Below are positions 17,219-25,698 of a stretch of DNA of 64,000 nt, piece by piece. This DNA comes from Pelotomaculum_C sp050950345 (GTDB taxonomy: Bacteria > Bacillota > Desulfotomaculia > Desulfotomaculales > Pelotomaculaceae). Within the stretch, counting starts at the first letter, position 1, and each line of letters starts with the position of its first letter. The translations under genes and the position numbers were made by a program. The notes under the pieces were generated by a model. The model made no database searches, was not told where the DNA came from, and worked only from the letters and a program-made list of their open reading frames with translations. The stretch is taken from the NCBI GenBank assembly GCA_050950345.1, contig JBMNHK010000010.1:62001-126000 (forward strand), given 5' to 3'.

Positions 17219-19201
17219 TTATATAATTACAGCCACAATCAGGAGGGCTACGATGTTAACCACTTTGATCATTGGGTTGATAGCAGGGCCGGCAGTATCT
17301 TTGCACGGATCGCCTACTGTATCACCCGTAACTGCAGCAGCGTGGGCAAAGGTGCCCTTGCCGCCAAAATGGCCGTCTTCAATATGTTTTTTGGCGTTGT
17401 CCCAGGCGCCGCCACCTGCTGTAAGCATGACAGCGAGGAAAAGACCTGTAATAATGACACCCATCAAGAGACCGCCAAGAGCTTTTGGTCCTAAGAGAAA
17501 ACCTACCAGAAGCGGTGCAACAACTGTTAAAGAACCGGGCACAATCATCTCTTTAATGGCCCGTTTGGTGACAATGTCTACGCAACGGCCATATTCCGGC
17601 CTGGTTGTTCCCTCCATAATTCCTTTGATTTCTCTAAACTGACGGCGAACTTCTGACACTACCTCGTTAGCAGCCCGGCCCACAGCCCCCATAGCCAGGG
17701 CAGAGAACAGAAATGGCAGCGCGCCGCCTAGTAACAGACCAGCCAGAACCCATGGGTCATCGATATTAAAGATCATGGCTTGACCCAGGTTGGCGATCTC
17801 CATTGTGTAAGAGGAAAAGAGAACAATAGCGGCCAATCCGGCAGAACCGATGGCATATCCTTTGGTTACCGCTTTTGTTGTATTACCAACTGCATCAAGT
17901 GGGTCAGTAATATTGCGGATTTCTGCAGGCAACTCGGCCATTTCGGCAATACCGCCGGCGTTGTCCGTAATCGGTCCAAAGGAGTCAATGGCAACTACGA
18001 TACCGGTCATGGAGAGCATAGCCATTGAAGCAATAGCCACACCATAAATATCGCCCAGGCTATAGGAAACCAGAATGCCTGCTACAATAGCTACAGCCGG
18101 TGCGACACTGCCTTCCATGCCTACGGCCAATCCGGTAATAATATTGGTAGCGTGGCCTGATTGAGAGGCTTCAGCAATAGTGCGCACAGGTTTATAGGCT
18201 GTCGAAGTATAGTAATCAGTAACAAAGACGATAACCATTGTTACAACAACCCCGACAATTGCTGCGTAATAATACTGCAGTGAACCAAAGAAGTAGGTAG
18301 TGACAGGATAAAAGCCGATTAAAGATAGGATGGCGGAAGCAAATAGGCCTTTGTACAATGCGCCCATGATATTACCGTTCTTACTCATGCGCACGAAGAA
18401 AACCCCTATTATACTGGCAATGATGGCAATTGCGCCCAGGGCCAGCGGATAAACAACAAATTCTTCTTTACCGGCGAACATGATGTAACCCAACAACATA
18501 GCGCCAATAGCTGTAATGGCGTAGGTTTCAAAAAGGTCGGCTGCCATACCGGCGCAGTCACCTACGTTATCGCCCACATTATCGGCAATAACGGCAGGGT
18601 TGCGCGGGTCATCTTCCGGGATACCGGCCTCAACTTTACCAACCAGGTCAGCTCCCACGTCAGCACTCTTGGTATAAATACCGCCGCCAAGACGGGCAAA
18701 AACGCTGATTAAGCTGCCGCCAAAACCCAGCCCGATAAGATATGTGGGATCTTTAAAAAGAACATACATACCGGCGACGCCCAGAAGACCCAGACTAACG
18801 CACATGAGACCGGTTACGGCACCGCCCCTAAAAGCCAGTGACAATGCTGCAGGCAGGCCTTGCTTGGCTGCTTCGCAAACTCGCAGGTTGCTTTTAACCG
18901 AGATGGTCATGCCTATGTAACCGCAAAGGGCTGAGAAAACAGCACCAACAATAAACCCTAAAGTTGTAATAGGGCTGCCTAAACCAAAATAAAGAAGCAG
19001 GGCAATAATAAGACCAACTACCGCAATAGTTTTATATTGCCTGGCCAGGTATGCCATAGCTCCTTCCTGAATAGCGCCTGAGATCTCAATCATTCTTTTG
19101 TTGCCTTGCGGCTGTTTTAAGACCCAGGAAGCAAGAAAAAGTGCAAATGCTATACCAACTATGGATGCATAAATTGCATACATGGAAAACCCGCTGAACA
19201 A
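17219..19201 (-). CDS. hppA: Membrane pyrophosphatase, K+-independent, proton-pumping type
   Basis: Couples PPi hydrolysis to ion export across the membrane. The 660-residue protein has about 16 membrane segments and the PPi-binding stretch with GADLVGKVEAGIPEDDPRNP and DNVGDNVGDCAGMAADLFE. The motif after DAVGNTT reads K-A rather than A-A; a lysine there marks the K+-independent class, which pumps H+. The start is TTG 19201, with AAGGTGGTG about 9 nt upstream; ATG 19183 is the alternative. It would save energy from biosynthetic PPi or acyl-CoA synthetase reactions in an energy-limited anaerobe. Confidence 0.93.
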   Translation of the reverse strand: MFSGFSMYAIYASIVGIAFALFLASWVLKQPQGNKRMIEISGAIQEGAMAYLARQYKTIAVVGLIIALLLYFGLGSPITTLGFIVGAVFSALCGYIGMTISVKSNLRVCEAAKQGLPAALSLAFRGGAVTGLMCVSLGLLGVAGMYVLFKDPTYLIGLGFGGSLISVFARLGGGIYTKSADVGADLVGKVEAGIPEDDPRNPAVIADNVGDNVGDCAGMAADLFETYAITAIGAMLLGYIMFAGKEEFVVYPLALGAIAIIASIIGVFFVRMSKNGNIMGALYKGLFASAILSLIGFYPVTTYFFGSLQYYYAAIVGVVVTMVIVFVTDYYTSTAYKPVRTIAEASQSGHATNIITGLAVGMEGSVAPAVAIVAGILVSYSLGDIYGVAIASMAMLSMTGIVVAIDSFGPITDNAGGIAEMAELPAEIRNITDPLDAVGNTTKAVTKGYAIGSAGLAAIVLFSSYTMEIANLGQAMIFNIDDPWVLAGLLLGGALPFLFSALAMGAVGRAANEVVSEVRRQFREIKGIMEGTTRPEYGRCVDIVTKRAIKEMIVPGSLTVVAPLLVGFLLGPKALGGLLMGVIITGLFLAVMLTAGGGAWDNAKKHIEDGHFGGKGTFAHAAAVTGDTVGDPCKDTAGPAINPMIKVVNIVALLIVAVII

Positions 19202-19317
19202 AATTGTAACACCACCTTATAAGACCTTGATTTAAATTCTTTGAGCTTCAAACCTCGTTGAAAGAATGCTGTAATCACCTCCTGTGCAAAATGGTGAATC
19301 TTATTGCGTAGTATCAC

Positions 19318-19348
19318 CTCTTAAGACAAAAACTCATTGTTTTAAGAG
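19318..19348. other. Inverted repeat in the hppA leader; rest of the 380-bp gap empty
   Basis: CTCTTAAGACA pairs with TGTTTTAAGAG around a 9-nt loop, about 120 nt before the hppA start. It could be an RNA hairpin in the hppA 5' leader. Otherwise 19202-19583 is AT-rich with no gene I can support. Confidence 0.35.
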
Positions 19349-19583
19349 GAGTCTACGTCTATTGCTTAATTATTCCCCTAAATTACCAAACAATCCTCCC
19401 CAGCCATTAATTAACGTAATGCCTCCTAAAAACAATAAACGGACAATAACAATATTTAGAAGAAAATTAACCTATACCATTATAGCTTTTAAAGTTAATT
19501 TTGCCAAACCATATTTATCATTATTTATTGACTTTATAATTGTCATTCAATAAAATGTATTCGAAATTAGTTAGCAATAATTA

Positions 19584-19682
19584 GTTCTCCGAGCATATTT
19601 ACCTGGGACTTGTGAGTTATGGTTTATATGCCGGAAGGGTGAACCGGGGAAACCTACTCGCCTCCCCAGCGGAAAGGAGAAC
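19584..19682 (+). ncRNA. Moco/Tuco riboswitch
   Basis: The basal stem is GTTCTCC (19584-19590) with GGAGAAC (19676-19682). Conserved blocks match the E. coli moaA leader: ACCTGGGAC, then TGAGTTATGG, then CGCCTCCC and GGAAAGG near the 3' side. These are the landmarks of the molybdenum-cofactor motif; the tungsten-cofactor form differs in one stem that I cannot judge safely. It stands directly before tungstate transporter genes, which favours tungsten-cofactor sensing. Confidence 0.88.
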
Positions 19683-19701
19683 GCTACCTTAAGGATAAAT
19701 A

Positions 19702-19747
19702 GCGGTAGATGATGCTTTTCGCATAACTACCGTTTGTTATTTTTTGT
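19702..19747 (+). terminator. Expression-platform terminator of the Moco/Tuco riboswitch
   Basis: CGGTAG (19703-19708) pairs with CTACCG (19727-19732), with TGATGC/GCAT inside, followed by a T-rich tail. CTACC at 19684-19688, beside the aptamer's 3' strand, can pair with the same GGTAG, giving a competing antiterminator. Confidence 0.75.
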
Positions 19748-19772
19748 GACAGTAGGAAAGGTGATAACTTTT

Positions 19773-20468
19773 ATGGAGGCAATCTGGCAGGGGTTAGTGC
19801 TGGCCTTGGAAATGCTGCTGAAGGGCGATCCTGAAATCCTGGAAATCGCTTTCCTTACTATTAAAGTGTCCGGTGCAGCCACTCTGATCAGTGTTTTACT
19901 GGGACTGCCAATAGGTGTATTTCTGGCTTTGACTATGTTTCCGGGGCGACGTCTGATCGTCAGCGTTGTCAATTTTGGCATGGGTTTACCGCCGGTGGTT
20001 GTGGGCCTGTGGGTGAGCATTTTTCTGTGGCGCAATGGCCCACTGGGCTTCCTGCATCTGATGTACACGCCTGTAGCGATGGTGATAGCCCAAGCTGTGA
20101 TCGCTTCACCCATTGTTATAGGCTTTACTATTGCAGCTATCCAGCAACTAAATCCAAAGATCAGACTGCAGATTATGGCTTTGGGCGCTACGTGGTGGCA
20201 GAGTCTCCTGTTGATGGTGCGGGAAGCAAGGATGGGACTCTTGGCCGCGGTAATGGCCGGTTTTGGCGGGGTAATATCCGAGGTAGGTGCTTCTTCGATG
20301 GTGGGGGGCAATATTAAGGGAGAAACTTCCGTTTTAACAACAGCTACAGTGCTGGAGGTTTCCAAAGGAAACTTTGATGTAGCTATAGCGATCAGCTTGA
20401 TTCTTTTAGCCCTTGCCTACAGCGTGACCTTGTTTCTTACATACCAACAGCAAAAGAGGCCTTTATGA
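19773..20468 (+). CDS. tupB: Tungstate ABC transporter permease
   Basis: A 231-residue membrane protein with about five spans and the TupB-type EAA loop (ALGATWWQSLLLMVREARMGLLAAVMAGFG in pieces). Forms the channel for tungstate or molybdate uptake with TupC and a lipoprotein TupA. ATG 19773 follows AGGAAAGGTGAT; the longer frame from 19734 would begin inside the terminator. Its stop overlaps the tupC start (ATGA). No tupA lies upstream, which is unusual. Controlled by the riboswitch just upstream. Confidence 0.88.
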   Translation: MEAIWQGLVLALEMLLKGDPEILEIAFLTIKVSGAATLISVLLGLPIGVFLALTMFPGRRLIVSVVNFGMGLPPVVVGLWVSIFLWRNGPLGFLHLMYTPVAMVIAQAVIASPIVIGFTIAAIQQLNPKIRLQIMALGATWWQSLLLMVREARMGLLAAVMAGFGGVISEVGASSMVGGNIKGETSVLTTATVLEVSKGNFDVAIAISLILLALAYSVTLFLTYQQQKRPL

Positions 20469-21544
20469 ATACAAGCATAATTATAGAAGCAATCAATCTA
20501 AACTTGACTATAGGTAAGAAGAAAATCCTTGACATCGAGCACCTGGCGATTGAAGAAGGTGAGGCAATCGCACTGATTGGCCCCAACGGCGCGGGCAAAA
20601 GCACTTTGATGCAGGTACTGATGCTTTTGCGCCGTCTTACCAGTGGCAAATTATTATTTAAAGGCGAGAACATGGAATGGAAAAACGCAATCGCTTATCG
20701 CCGCCGCATGGCTATGGTACTGCAGGAACCGTTATTGCTGGATACAACTGTATATCATAATGTAGCGTCAGGCATGAAACTGCGCGGTTTTCACGCTAAT
20801 ACAATCAATGCCAGAGTCAAGGAATGGCTGGAACGTCTTGATATTACCCATCTGAGAGATCGTCAGGCAAGAAACCTTTCAGGTGGCGAATCCCAGCGAG
20901 TGAGCCTGGCCAGGGCTCTGGTTTTGGAGCCGGAGGTTCTTTTCCTTGACGAGCCTTTTGCGGCTCTGGATGCGCCGACCAGAGCCCTGCTGACCTCTGA
21001 ATTAGCCCGCATCCTGCAAGAGACCAATGTAACCAGCGTGTTTGTAACCCACGATTTCAGTGAGGTGCCTATTTTATCGGAAACTGTTGTGGTACTGCAA
21101 CAAGGGCAAATAGTTCAAAAGGCTTCTCCCCATGAGGTCATGACCAGACCGGTCAACCGTACGGTGGCTACTCTGGTAGGGGTTGATAATATGATTCCCG
21201 GAAAAGTGATTGGTGACCAAGACAATAAGACTATAGTTCAGGTCGGTGCACACCAATTAAAAGCATCGGCTCCGTTTCCCGCAGGGAGCAATGTCTTGGT
21301 ACTGGTGCGACCGGAAGATATAAGATTAATAAAAGGTGAGCCGCGTCCCGGTCGCCATAATTATATAAATGGCATCGTCAGGGAAATTTTTCCTGGCAGT
21401 GTCTTCTATAAAGCTATGGTGGATTGCGGTTTTCCTTTAGTAACCTATGTCAGTGCCGGACAGGTTATGGATGGGGAAATATTTACAGAAAAAGAGGTTA
21501 TGCTGCAGTTCGATCCCGAAAAAGTGCATTTGATCAACAATTAG
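20465..21544 (+). CDS. tupC: Tungstate ABC transporter ATP-binding protein
   Basis: The 359-residue ATPase has Walker A GPNGAGKST, signature LSGGESQR, Walker B VLFLDEPFAALD and H-loop FVTHDF. A C-terminal TOBE-like domain (about 235-357, LVRPEDIRL and later) probably binds oxyanion for feedback control, as in ModC/WtpC/TupC proteins. It overlaps tupB by 4 nt. Whether tungstate or molybdate is preferred depends on the absent binding protein; tungstate is inferred from the TupB type and AOR nearby. Confidence 0.88.
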   Translation: MNTSIIIEAINLNLTIGKKKILDIEHLAIEEGEAIALIGPNGAGKSTLMQVLMLLRRLTSGKLLFKGENMEWKNAIAYRRRMAMVLQEPLLLDTTVYHNVASGMKLRGFHANTINARVKEWLERLDITHLRDRQARNLSGGESQRVSLARALVLEPEVLFLDEPFAALDAPTRALLTSELARILQETNVTSVFVTHDFSEVPILSETVVVLQQGQIVQKASPHEVMTRPVNRTVATLVGVDNMIPGKVIGDQDNKTIVQVGAHQLKASAPFPAGSNVLVLVRPEDIRLIKGEPRPGRHNYINGIVREIFPGSVFYKAMVDCGFPLVTYVSAGQVMDGEIFTEKEVMLQFDPEKVHLINN

Positions 21545-21569
21545 TTCCAAGACAATAATTAAGAATAAA

Positions 21570-21618
21570 GGGCGGTTCTCATATCTTTTTTGTTCAGAGA
21601 AGCCGCCCGTATTTATTG
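21570..21618 (+). terminator. Terminator after tupBC
   Basis: GGGCGGTTCTC pairs with GAGAAGCCGCCC (one bulge), followed by GTATTTATT. Confidence 0.75.
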
Positions 21619-21622
21619 TAAA

Positions 21623-21739
21623 CTAATCAATCAGTAGCAAACCGTAATAATTTCCCTGGCTTTCCTTGTTGAGCATGGCCTGAATAGGGAAGCCATTTTT
21701 GATGTCAGTTTCAAATACATCTTTGCCGCAGCCTTCCAT
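21623..21739 (-). pseudogene. Possible gene remnant or 38-aa ORF
   Basis: The minus strand reads MEGCGKDVFETDIKNG ... YYGLLLID then stop, with an open frame that continues upstream to about 21826 without a start codon (LINIYDNYNTPLWFIITNYD). The composition looks protein-like, but there is no ribosome site. It may be the 3' end of a lost gene. Low confidence; it is the only content of the 21619-21838 gap. Confidence 0.3.
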
Positions 21740-21838
21740 AGAATGTCTAGCATTTTTATCATAATTGGTTATGATAAACCATAATGGTGTATTATAATTA
21801 TCATATATATTGATTAATTTAAAGGATGGTGATTATTA

Positions 21839-22294
21839 ATGGAACTTCTATTGTTACTGATTGGAACTTTAGGAGTCTTTTTTGTCTTAGTTTTCATCGT
21901 ATTTTATATTCTAAAGTCCATTGGTCTGGCAACGATGGCAGCTAACAAAGGGATAGATTTACCCTGGTTGGCCTGGATTCCGGTGGCAGATCTGTATATC
22001 GCAGGTACAATAGTTGGGGAAATGGAACTATTCGGTTTTCGTTTTCCCAATTTAGCTCTTTGGACGCCGGTAATTTTATGCGGCGGTGCGATTTTATATC
22101 CCATCCCGGTGCTTGGCTGGTTAATCGCTGTTGGAGTATTCATCTTCGGTATCGGTTTTACTTATAAGCTGTTTGAAATGTATACTGAACATGCTGCTCT
22201 TTTTACCATACTTTCTATATTCTTATGTCTATGGCCAGTTTTAATTTTTGTTATCCGCAATAATAAACCCAGAGATTCCTTTATCGATATATAA
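21839..22294 (+). CDS. Small integral membrane protein, hypothetical
   Basis: The 151-residue protein has four likely membrane segments: about 3-28, 35-58, 73-104 and 120-142. The stretch NKGIDLPWLAWIPVADLYIAG is typical of a clostridial membrane-protein family with no known function. GGATGGTGAT precedes the ATG by 4 nt. It stands alone between the tup operon and the hydrogenase-like cluster. Confidence 0.7.
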   Translation: MELLLLLIGTLGVFFVLVFIVFYILKSIGLATMAANKGIDLPWLAWIPVADLYIAGTIVGEMELFGFRFPNLALWTPVILCGGAILYPIPVLGWLIAVGVFIFGIGFTYKLFEMYTEHAALFTILSIFLCLWPVLIFVIRNNKPRDSFIDI

Positions 22295-22300
22295 CAAATA

Positions 22301-22405
22301 ATGGCAAAAGATTGAACAAAAAAGTCTAAAGATGCCATAGGTGCGTTCCAAGAACTTTTAGCATACAAATTTCATGGTAAGAGTTGTTGCCGCTTATACA
22401 AGTAA
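22301..22405 (+). pseudogene. Short ORF with an in-frame TGA
   Basis: ATG 22301 begins MAKD, then TGA at 22313, then the same frame continues TKKSKDAIGAFQELLAYKF to a TAA at 22403. The residue pattern looks like real protein, so this may be a nonsense-mutated remnant. No ribosome site and no selenocysteine element are apparent. The rest of 22295-22529 shows no feature. Confidence 0.25.
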
Positions 22406-22529
22406 GCTTGTCTTTAAATTTGGTCTAATGACGTAGCGGTTGCTTTCATCTGCACTTATGATTACATTTGAGATAAAATGCATACAAGATTTGTGGAGTA
22501 ATTTGCAGCTAGTTATCTGAGGTGACTTT

Positions 22530-22808
22530 ATGATTACTATTCAGGTTTGTGTGGGCAGTTCCTGTTTTTTACGGGGCTCCAAAAAAATCATTGCTGAGAT
22601 AGAAAATTTAATAAAACATTATATGTTGCAAGACATGGTGGTGCTGAAAGGCCATTTTTGCATGGAGCGGTGCAATGAAGGTTCAACGGTAATGATTGGT
22701 GATAAGGTTTTTTCAGGTGTCTCACCGGATAATGTTAACCAATTATTTGAAAAAGAAGTATTTGGATTATTGTACGGGGAGGAGAAACGTGAGCCTAATC
22801 ATCAATAA
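22530..22808 (+). CDS. Thioredoxin-like [2Fe-2S] ferredoxin
   Basis: A 92-residue protein of the NuoE/HydC-like thioredoxin fold. Likely cluster ligands are C7 and C12 (CVGSSC) and C44/C48 (CMERC). It would pass electrons to the hydrogenase-like protein encoded next, with which it overlaps by 20 nt, so the two are translationally coupled. GAGGTGAC lies 7 nt before ATG. Confidence 0.85.
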   Translation: MITIQVCVGSSCFLRGSKKIIAEIENLIKHYMLQDMVVLKGHFCMERCNEGSTVMIGDKVFSGVSPDNVNQLFEKEVFGLLYGEEKREPNHQ

Positions 22809-24528
22809 TGATGCCAAGTGCCTTGACTGTTACAAATGCGTGCGATACTGCCCTGTGAAAGCCATCTCCGTGCAAAATGACCAAGAAGGAAAAATACAGG
22901 TCAAGGTTATTGAAGAGTGTTGCATCCATGACGGCTTATGTATTTCTGTGTGTCCCCAAAAGGCTAAAACGGTCAGTAGCTGCCTTAACGAAGTTAAAGA
23001 ATTGCTGCTAAAGAAAACAGCTACGGTTGTGGCCAGTGTGGCTCCTTCTTTCCCGGCTGCGTTACCTCTGGCTGTGCCGGAGCTATTTCCTGCAGCGCTT
23101 AAAGAATTAGGCTTTAACTATGTTGAGCAAACGTCTGTGGGGGCTGAACTGATTGCGGAGAAGCAGCTGCATTTAAATGCCCAGCGACCTGTTATTTCCT
23201 CTGCCTGTCCGGTAGTAATCAACCTGGTAGAGCAATACTATCCGCACCTTATACCCTATCTCTCGCCGTTGGTATCTCCCATGATTGCCCACTGTCGCTA
23301 CATTAAAAACAGGTACCCTGATTGTATTACAGTTTTTATCGGGCCCTGTATCGCAAAAATGGGGGAAGCCTTATCCGAGGAAGTGAAGGGTGCTGTTGAT
23401 TTCGTCCTGGGATTTAATGAGGTCTGGGAATGGATCCGGGAGGATAACCCTGATTGGCAGGCAATGGCAGCTGAGGGTTTCGACGGTTATACACCGGGAC
23501 CGGCTCGTTTCTTTCCTCTGGAGGGGGGGCAACTACTGGCCAGTTATATGAGTACCGATCTGATGGCCAGGGACGTTCAGGCCATCTCCGGCCTGGACAA
23601 CTGCATTACTCTTTTGAAAAATTTCACCTCCAACCTGGATCAGAGACCGGCTTTCACGGAACTGCTGGCCTGTAGCGGAGGTTGCCTGGGAGGTCCTGCG
23701 GGAGTTTCGGGTGAAGATATATATGTTAAACGCAGCAAAATGATGGTTTTCTACCGTCAGGAGAATCAGAAGTCCTCTGAACAAGGGACCAAACCGCTTT
23801 TGCCGGACGCTCTTTTGTACCGTGCGTATAAGGATCGGCAGGTTCATCTGCCTGTCCCTGACGAGGCACAAATAAAAAAAATTCTGAGTAGCACAGGCAA
23901 GCAAAAGCCTGAGGATGAATTAAACTGCGGTGCCTGCGGTTTTGATACCTGCCAGGAAAAGGCGGTGGCAGTACACCAAGGCAGGGCGGAACTTCAAATG
24001 TGTCTCCCTTACATGCGAAAAAATGCAGAAACCCTTTCGGATATGGTTTTGCAATCACTGCCAGCAGGGGTGCTGATTGTTGGCGAAGACCTGTCGATCC
24101 AGCAACTAAACCCCATGGCTGAGAAAATATTTGATTGTACCAGTAGTGTCTTGGGCCAACCACTTGAGCTATTGTTTGACCCTGAGCCCTTTAGATTGGC
24201 ATTACAAGAAATGACCATCAATGAATCCCTTTGTCATTTGAATGAAAATAAAGCCATTAAATATATAATTATTCCACTGGGCCAACAAAAAGCGATGGGC
24301 GTGTTTACGGATATCACAGATGGGTTGCGCCAACAGAAGGAGTTGCAGCAGGTGAAATCTCAGACAATCCTGCGGGCTCAGGAGGTAATCAAAAAACAGA
24401 TGACGGTGGCTCAGGTTATTGCCGGCCTCTTGGGGGAAACCACAGCTGAGACCAAGGTTCATCTCAACCAATTAATCAAATTAATGGAGGCAGACACATT
24501 GGGGCAAGAAGAAAGGAATGATCTATAA
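22789..24528 (+). CDS. [FeFe]-hydrogenase-like sensor with PAS domain (HydS/HfsB type)
   Basis: A 579-residue protein. Two [4Fe-4S] clusters (C11-C14-C17-C21; C45-C51-C55) precede an H-cluster domain. H-cluster ligands are kept: C140 (SSACP), C187 (GPCIAK), C295 and C299 (CSGGC). The residue before C140, the proton-relay Cys of catalytic enzymes (TSCCP), is Ala139. Then comes a C-x2-C-x4-C-x16-C Fe-S domain (C380-C383-C388-C405), a PAS domain (about 418-515) and a helical tail. This architecture suits H2 or redox sensing better than bulk H2 production. GTG 22789 follows GGGGAGGAG; the upstream frame overlaps the ferredoxin gene. Confidence 0.85.
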   Translation: MSLIINNDAKCLDCYKCVRYCPVKAISVQNDQEGKIQVKVIEECCIHDGLCISVCPQKAKTVSSCLNEVKELLLKKTATVVASVAPSFPAALPLAVPELFPAALKELGFNYVEQTSVGAELIAEKQLHLNAQRPVISSACPVVINLVEQYYPHLIPYLSPLVSPMIAHCRYIKNRYPDCITVFIGPCIAKMGEALSEEVKGAVDFVLGFNEVWEWIREDNPDWQAMAAEGFDGYTPGPARFFPLEGGQLLASYMSTDLMARDVQAISGLDNCITLLKNFTSNLDQRPAFTELLACSGGCLGGPAGVSGEDIYVKRSKMMVFYRQENQKSSEQGTKPLLPDALLYRAYKDRQVHLPVPDEAQIKKILSSTGKQKPEDELNCGACGFDTCQEKAVAVHQGRAELQMCLPYMRKNAETLSDMVLQSLPAGVLIVGEDLSIQQLNPMAEKIFDCTSSVLGQPLELLFDPEPFRLALQEMTINESLCHLNENKAIKYIIIPLGQQKAMGVFTDITDGLRQQKELQQVKSQTILRAQEVIKKQMTVAQVIAGLLGETTAETKVHLNQLIKLMEADTLGQEERNDL

Positions 24529-25683
24529 ATGCCGCCTTTCTATCTTGATATTGGTTACTATCAGCTTAATAAAAAAGGTGAAGAGCTATGCGGTGATACC
24601 GTGGAGATCATGCGCGGAGACAATAAGACGGTAGTTGTATTGGCGGACGGCCTCGGAAGTGGTGTGAAAGCCAATATTCTATCCCGTATTACCGCTAAAA
24701 CCGCAGCTACTATGTTTAAGATGGGCAGTAGTGTTGACGATGTCCTGGCCACCATTGCAGAAACCCTGCCGATATGCTCGGTACGAAAACTGGCTTACAG
24801 CACTTTTTCAATTCTGGAGATTAATAATGACGGACAGGCCTACCTGGCTGAATTTGATAATCCCAAGGCTTACTTAGGGAAACAAAGCTCCCTCTTATAT
24901 CTTAAACGGGGTTGGCGCAAAATAGGTGATAAGGAAATTGCTGAAGTGCGCTTCAATCTGGAGGAAGATAATTGGGTTGTCTTGATCAGTGACGGTGTGC
25001 TTCATGCCGGTCTGGGAAAAGTCTTAAACCTTGGCTGGGGTGAAAAGGAGGTAGGTAAGCACATTAAGATCCTGGCCGGGCAAAATTATGACGCAGCTGA
25101 TTTTGCTCAGGAATTACTCAAGAAAGTTAATAATCTATACGGTGGCCAGCCGGGGGATGATGTTAGCGTAGTGGTGGTTAAATATCGGAAACTGCGGACG
25201 CTTACAGCCCTGGTGGGACCGCCTCGCAATCCCTTAGATGACCGTGCTGCAGTGGGCAAACTGCTGGCAGCCGGGGGTAAAAAGGTGGTGTGCGGCGGAA
25301 CCACTAGTAAGCTGGTAGGCCGCATAATGGGAAAAAATGTGGAGGTTGATCTGAGAAGCCGATCGGAAGTAGTGCCGCCCACCGGCTTAATTGAAGGGAT
25401 TGACCTGGTTACTGAGGGCGCCATTACTCTGTATTATGCTCTGCAGCTTTTAAAGCAGGGTGTCAAGTTGCATGAGCTGGCTGCGGCGGATGATGGGGCC
25501 AGTCAGTTGGTGGCTGAATTTTTAAAAACGGATGAAATTCATTTTATTGTCGGGCTGGCGATCAACCCGACTTACCAATATCCAGGTTTTCCGATTTCCT
25601 GCGTGATGAAAAACCAGACCGTCAGAGATATGGCGGAACAGTTGCTCGCTCTTGGCAAAAAAGTCACTATCGAGTATTTTTAG
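24529..25683 (+). CDS. SpoIIE-family (PP2C-type) protein phosphatase
   Basis: A 384-residue protein whose first 225 residues are a PP2C/SpoIIE domain: CGDTVEIMRGDNKTVVVLADGLGSGVKA holds the DG metal site, and VLISDGV plus PGDDVSVVVV hold the other acidic residues. The C-terminal 150 residues (VVCGGTTSKLVGRIMGKNV and following) are an extra domain I cannot name. It begins 1 nt after the hydrogenase-like stop. Comparable hydrogenase-phosphatase pairs are known from the hfs cluster of Thermoanaerobacterium. It probably dephosphorylates a regulator in response to the sensor; that is inference. Confidence 0.85.
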   Translation: MPPFYLDIGYYQLNKKGEELCGDTVEIMRGDNKTVVVLADGLGSGVKANILSRITAKTAATMFKMGSSVDDVLATIAETLPICSVRKLAYSTFSILEINNDGQAYLAEFDNPKAYLGKQSSLLYLKRGWRKIGDKEIAEVRFNLEEDNWVVLISDGVLHAGLGKVLNLGWGEKEVGKHIKILAGQNYDAADFAQELLKKVNNLYGGQPGDDVSVVVVKYRKLRTLTALVGPPRNPLDDRAAVGKLLAAGGKKVVCGGTTSKLVGRIMGKNVEVDLRSRSEVVPPTGLIEGIDLVTEGAITLYYALQLLKQGVKLHELAAADDGASQLVAEFLKTDEIHFIVGLAINPTYQYPGFPISCVMKNQTVRDMAEQLLALGKKVTIEYF

Positions 25684-25698
25684 CGTGGAGGTGGGTCA

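Noticed and set aside
22313..22315. TGA as a selenocysteine codon
   Set aside because: No SECIS-like hairpin was seen downstream and no selenoprotein family fits the peptide.
22789..24528. Main H2-evolving [FeFe] hydrogenase
   Set aside because: The proton-relay Cys is Ala139, and the PAS domain plus phosphatase neighbour suit sensing. Low activity is still possible.
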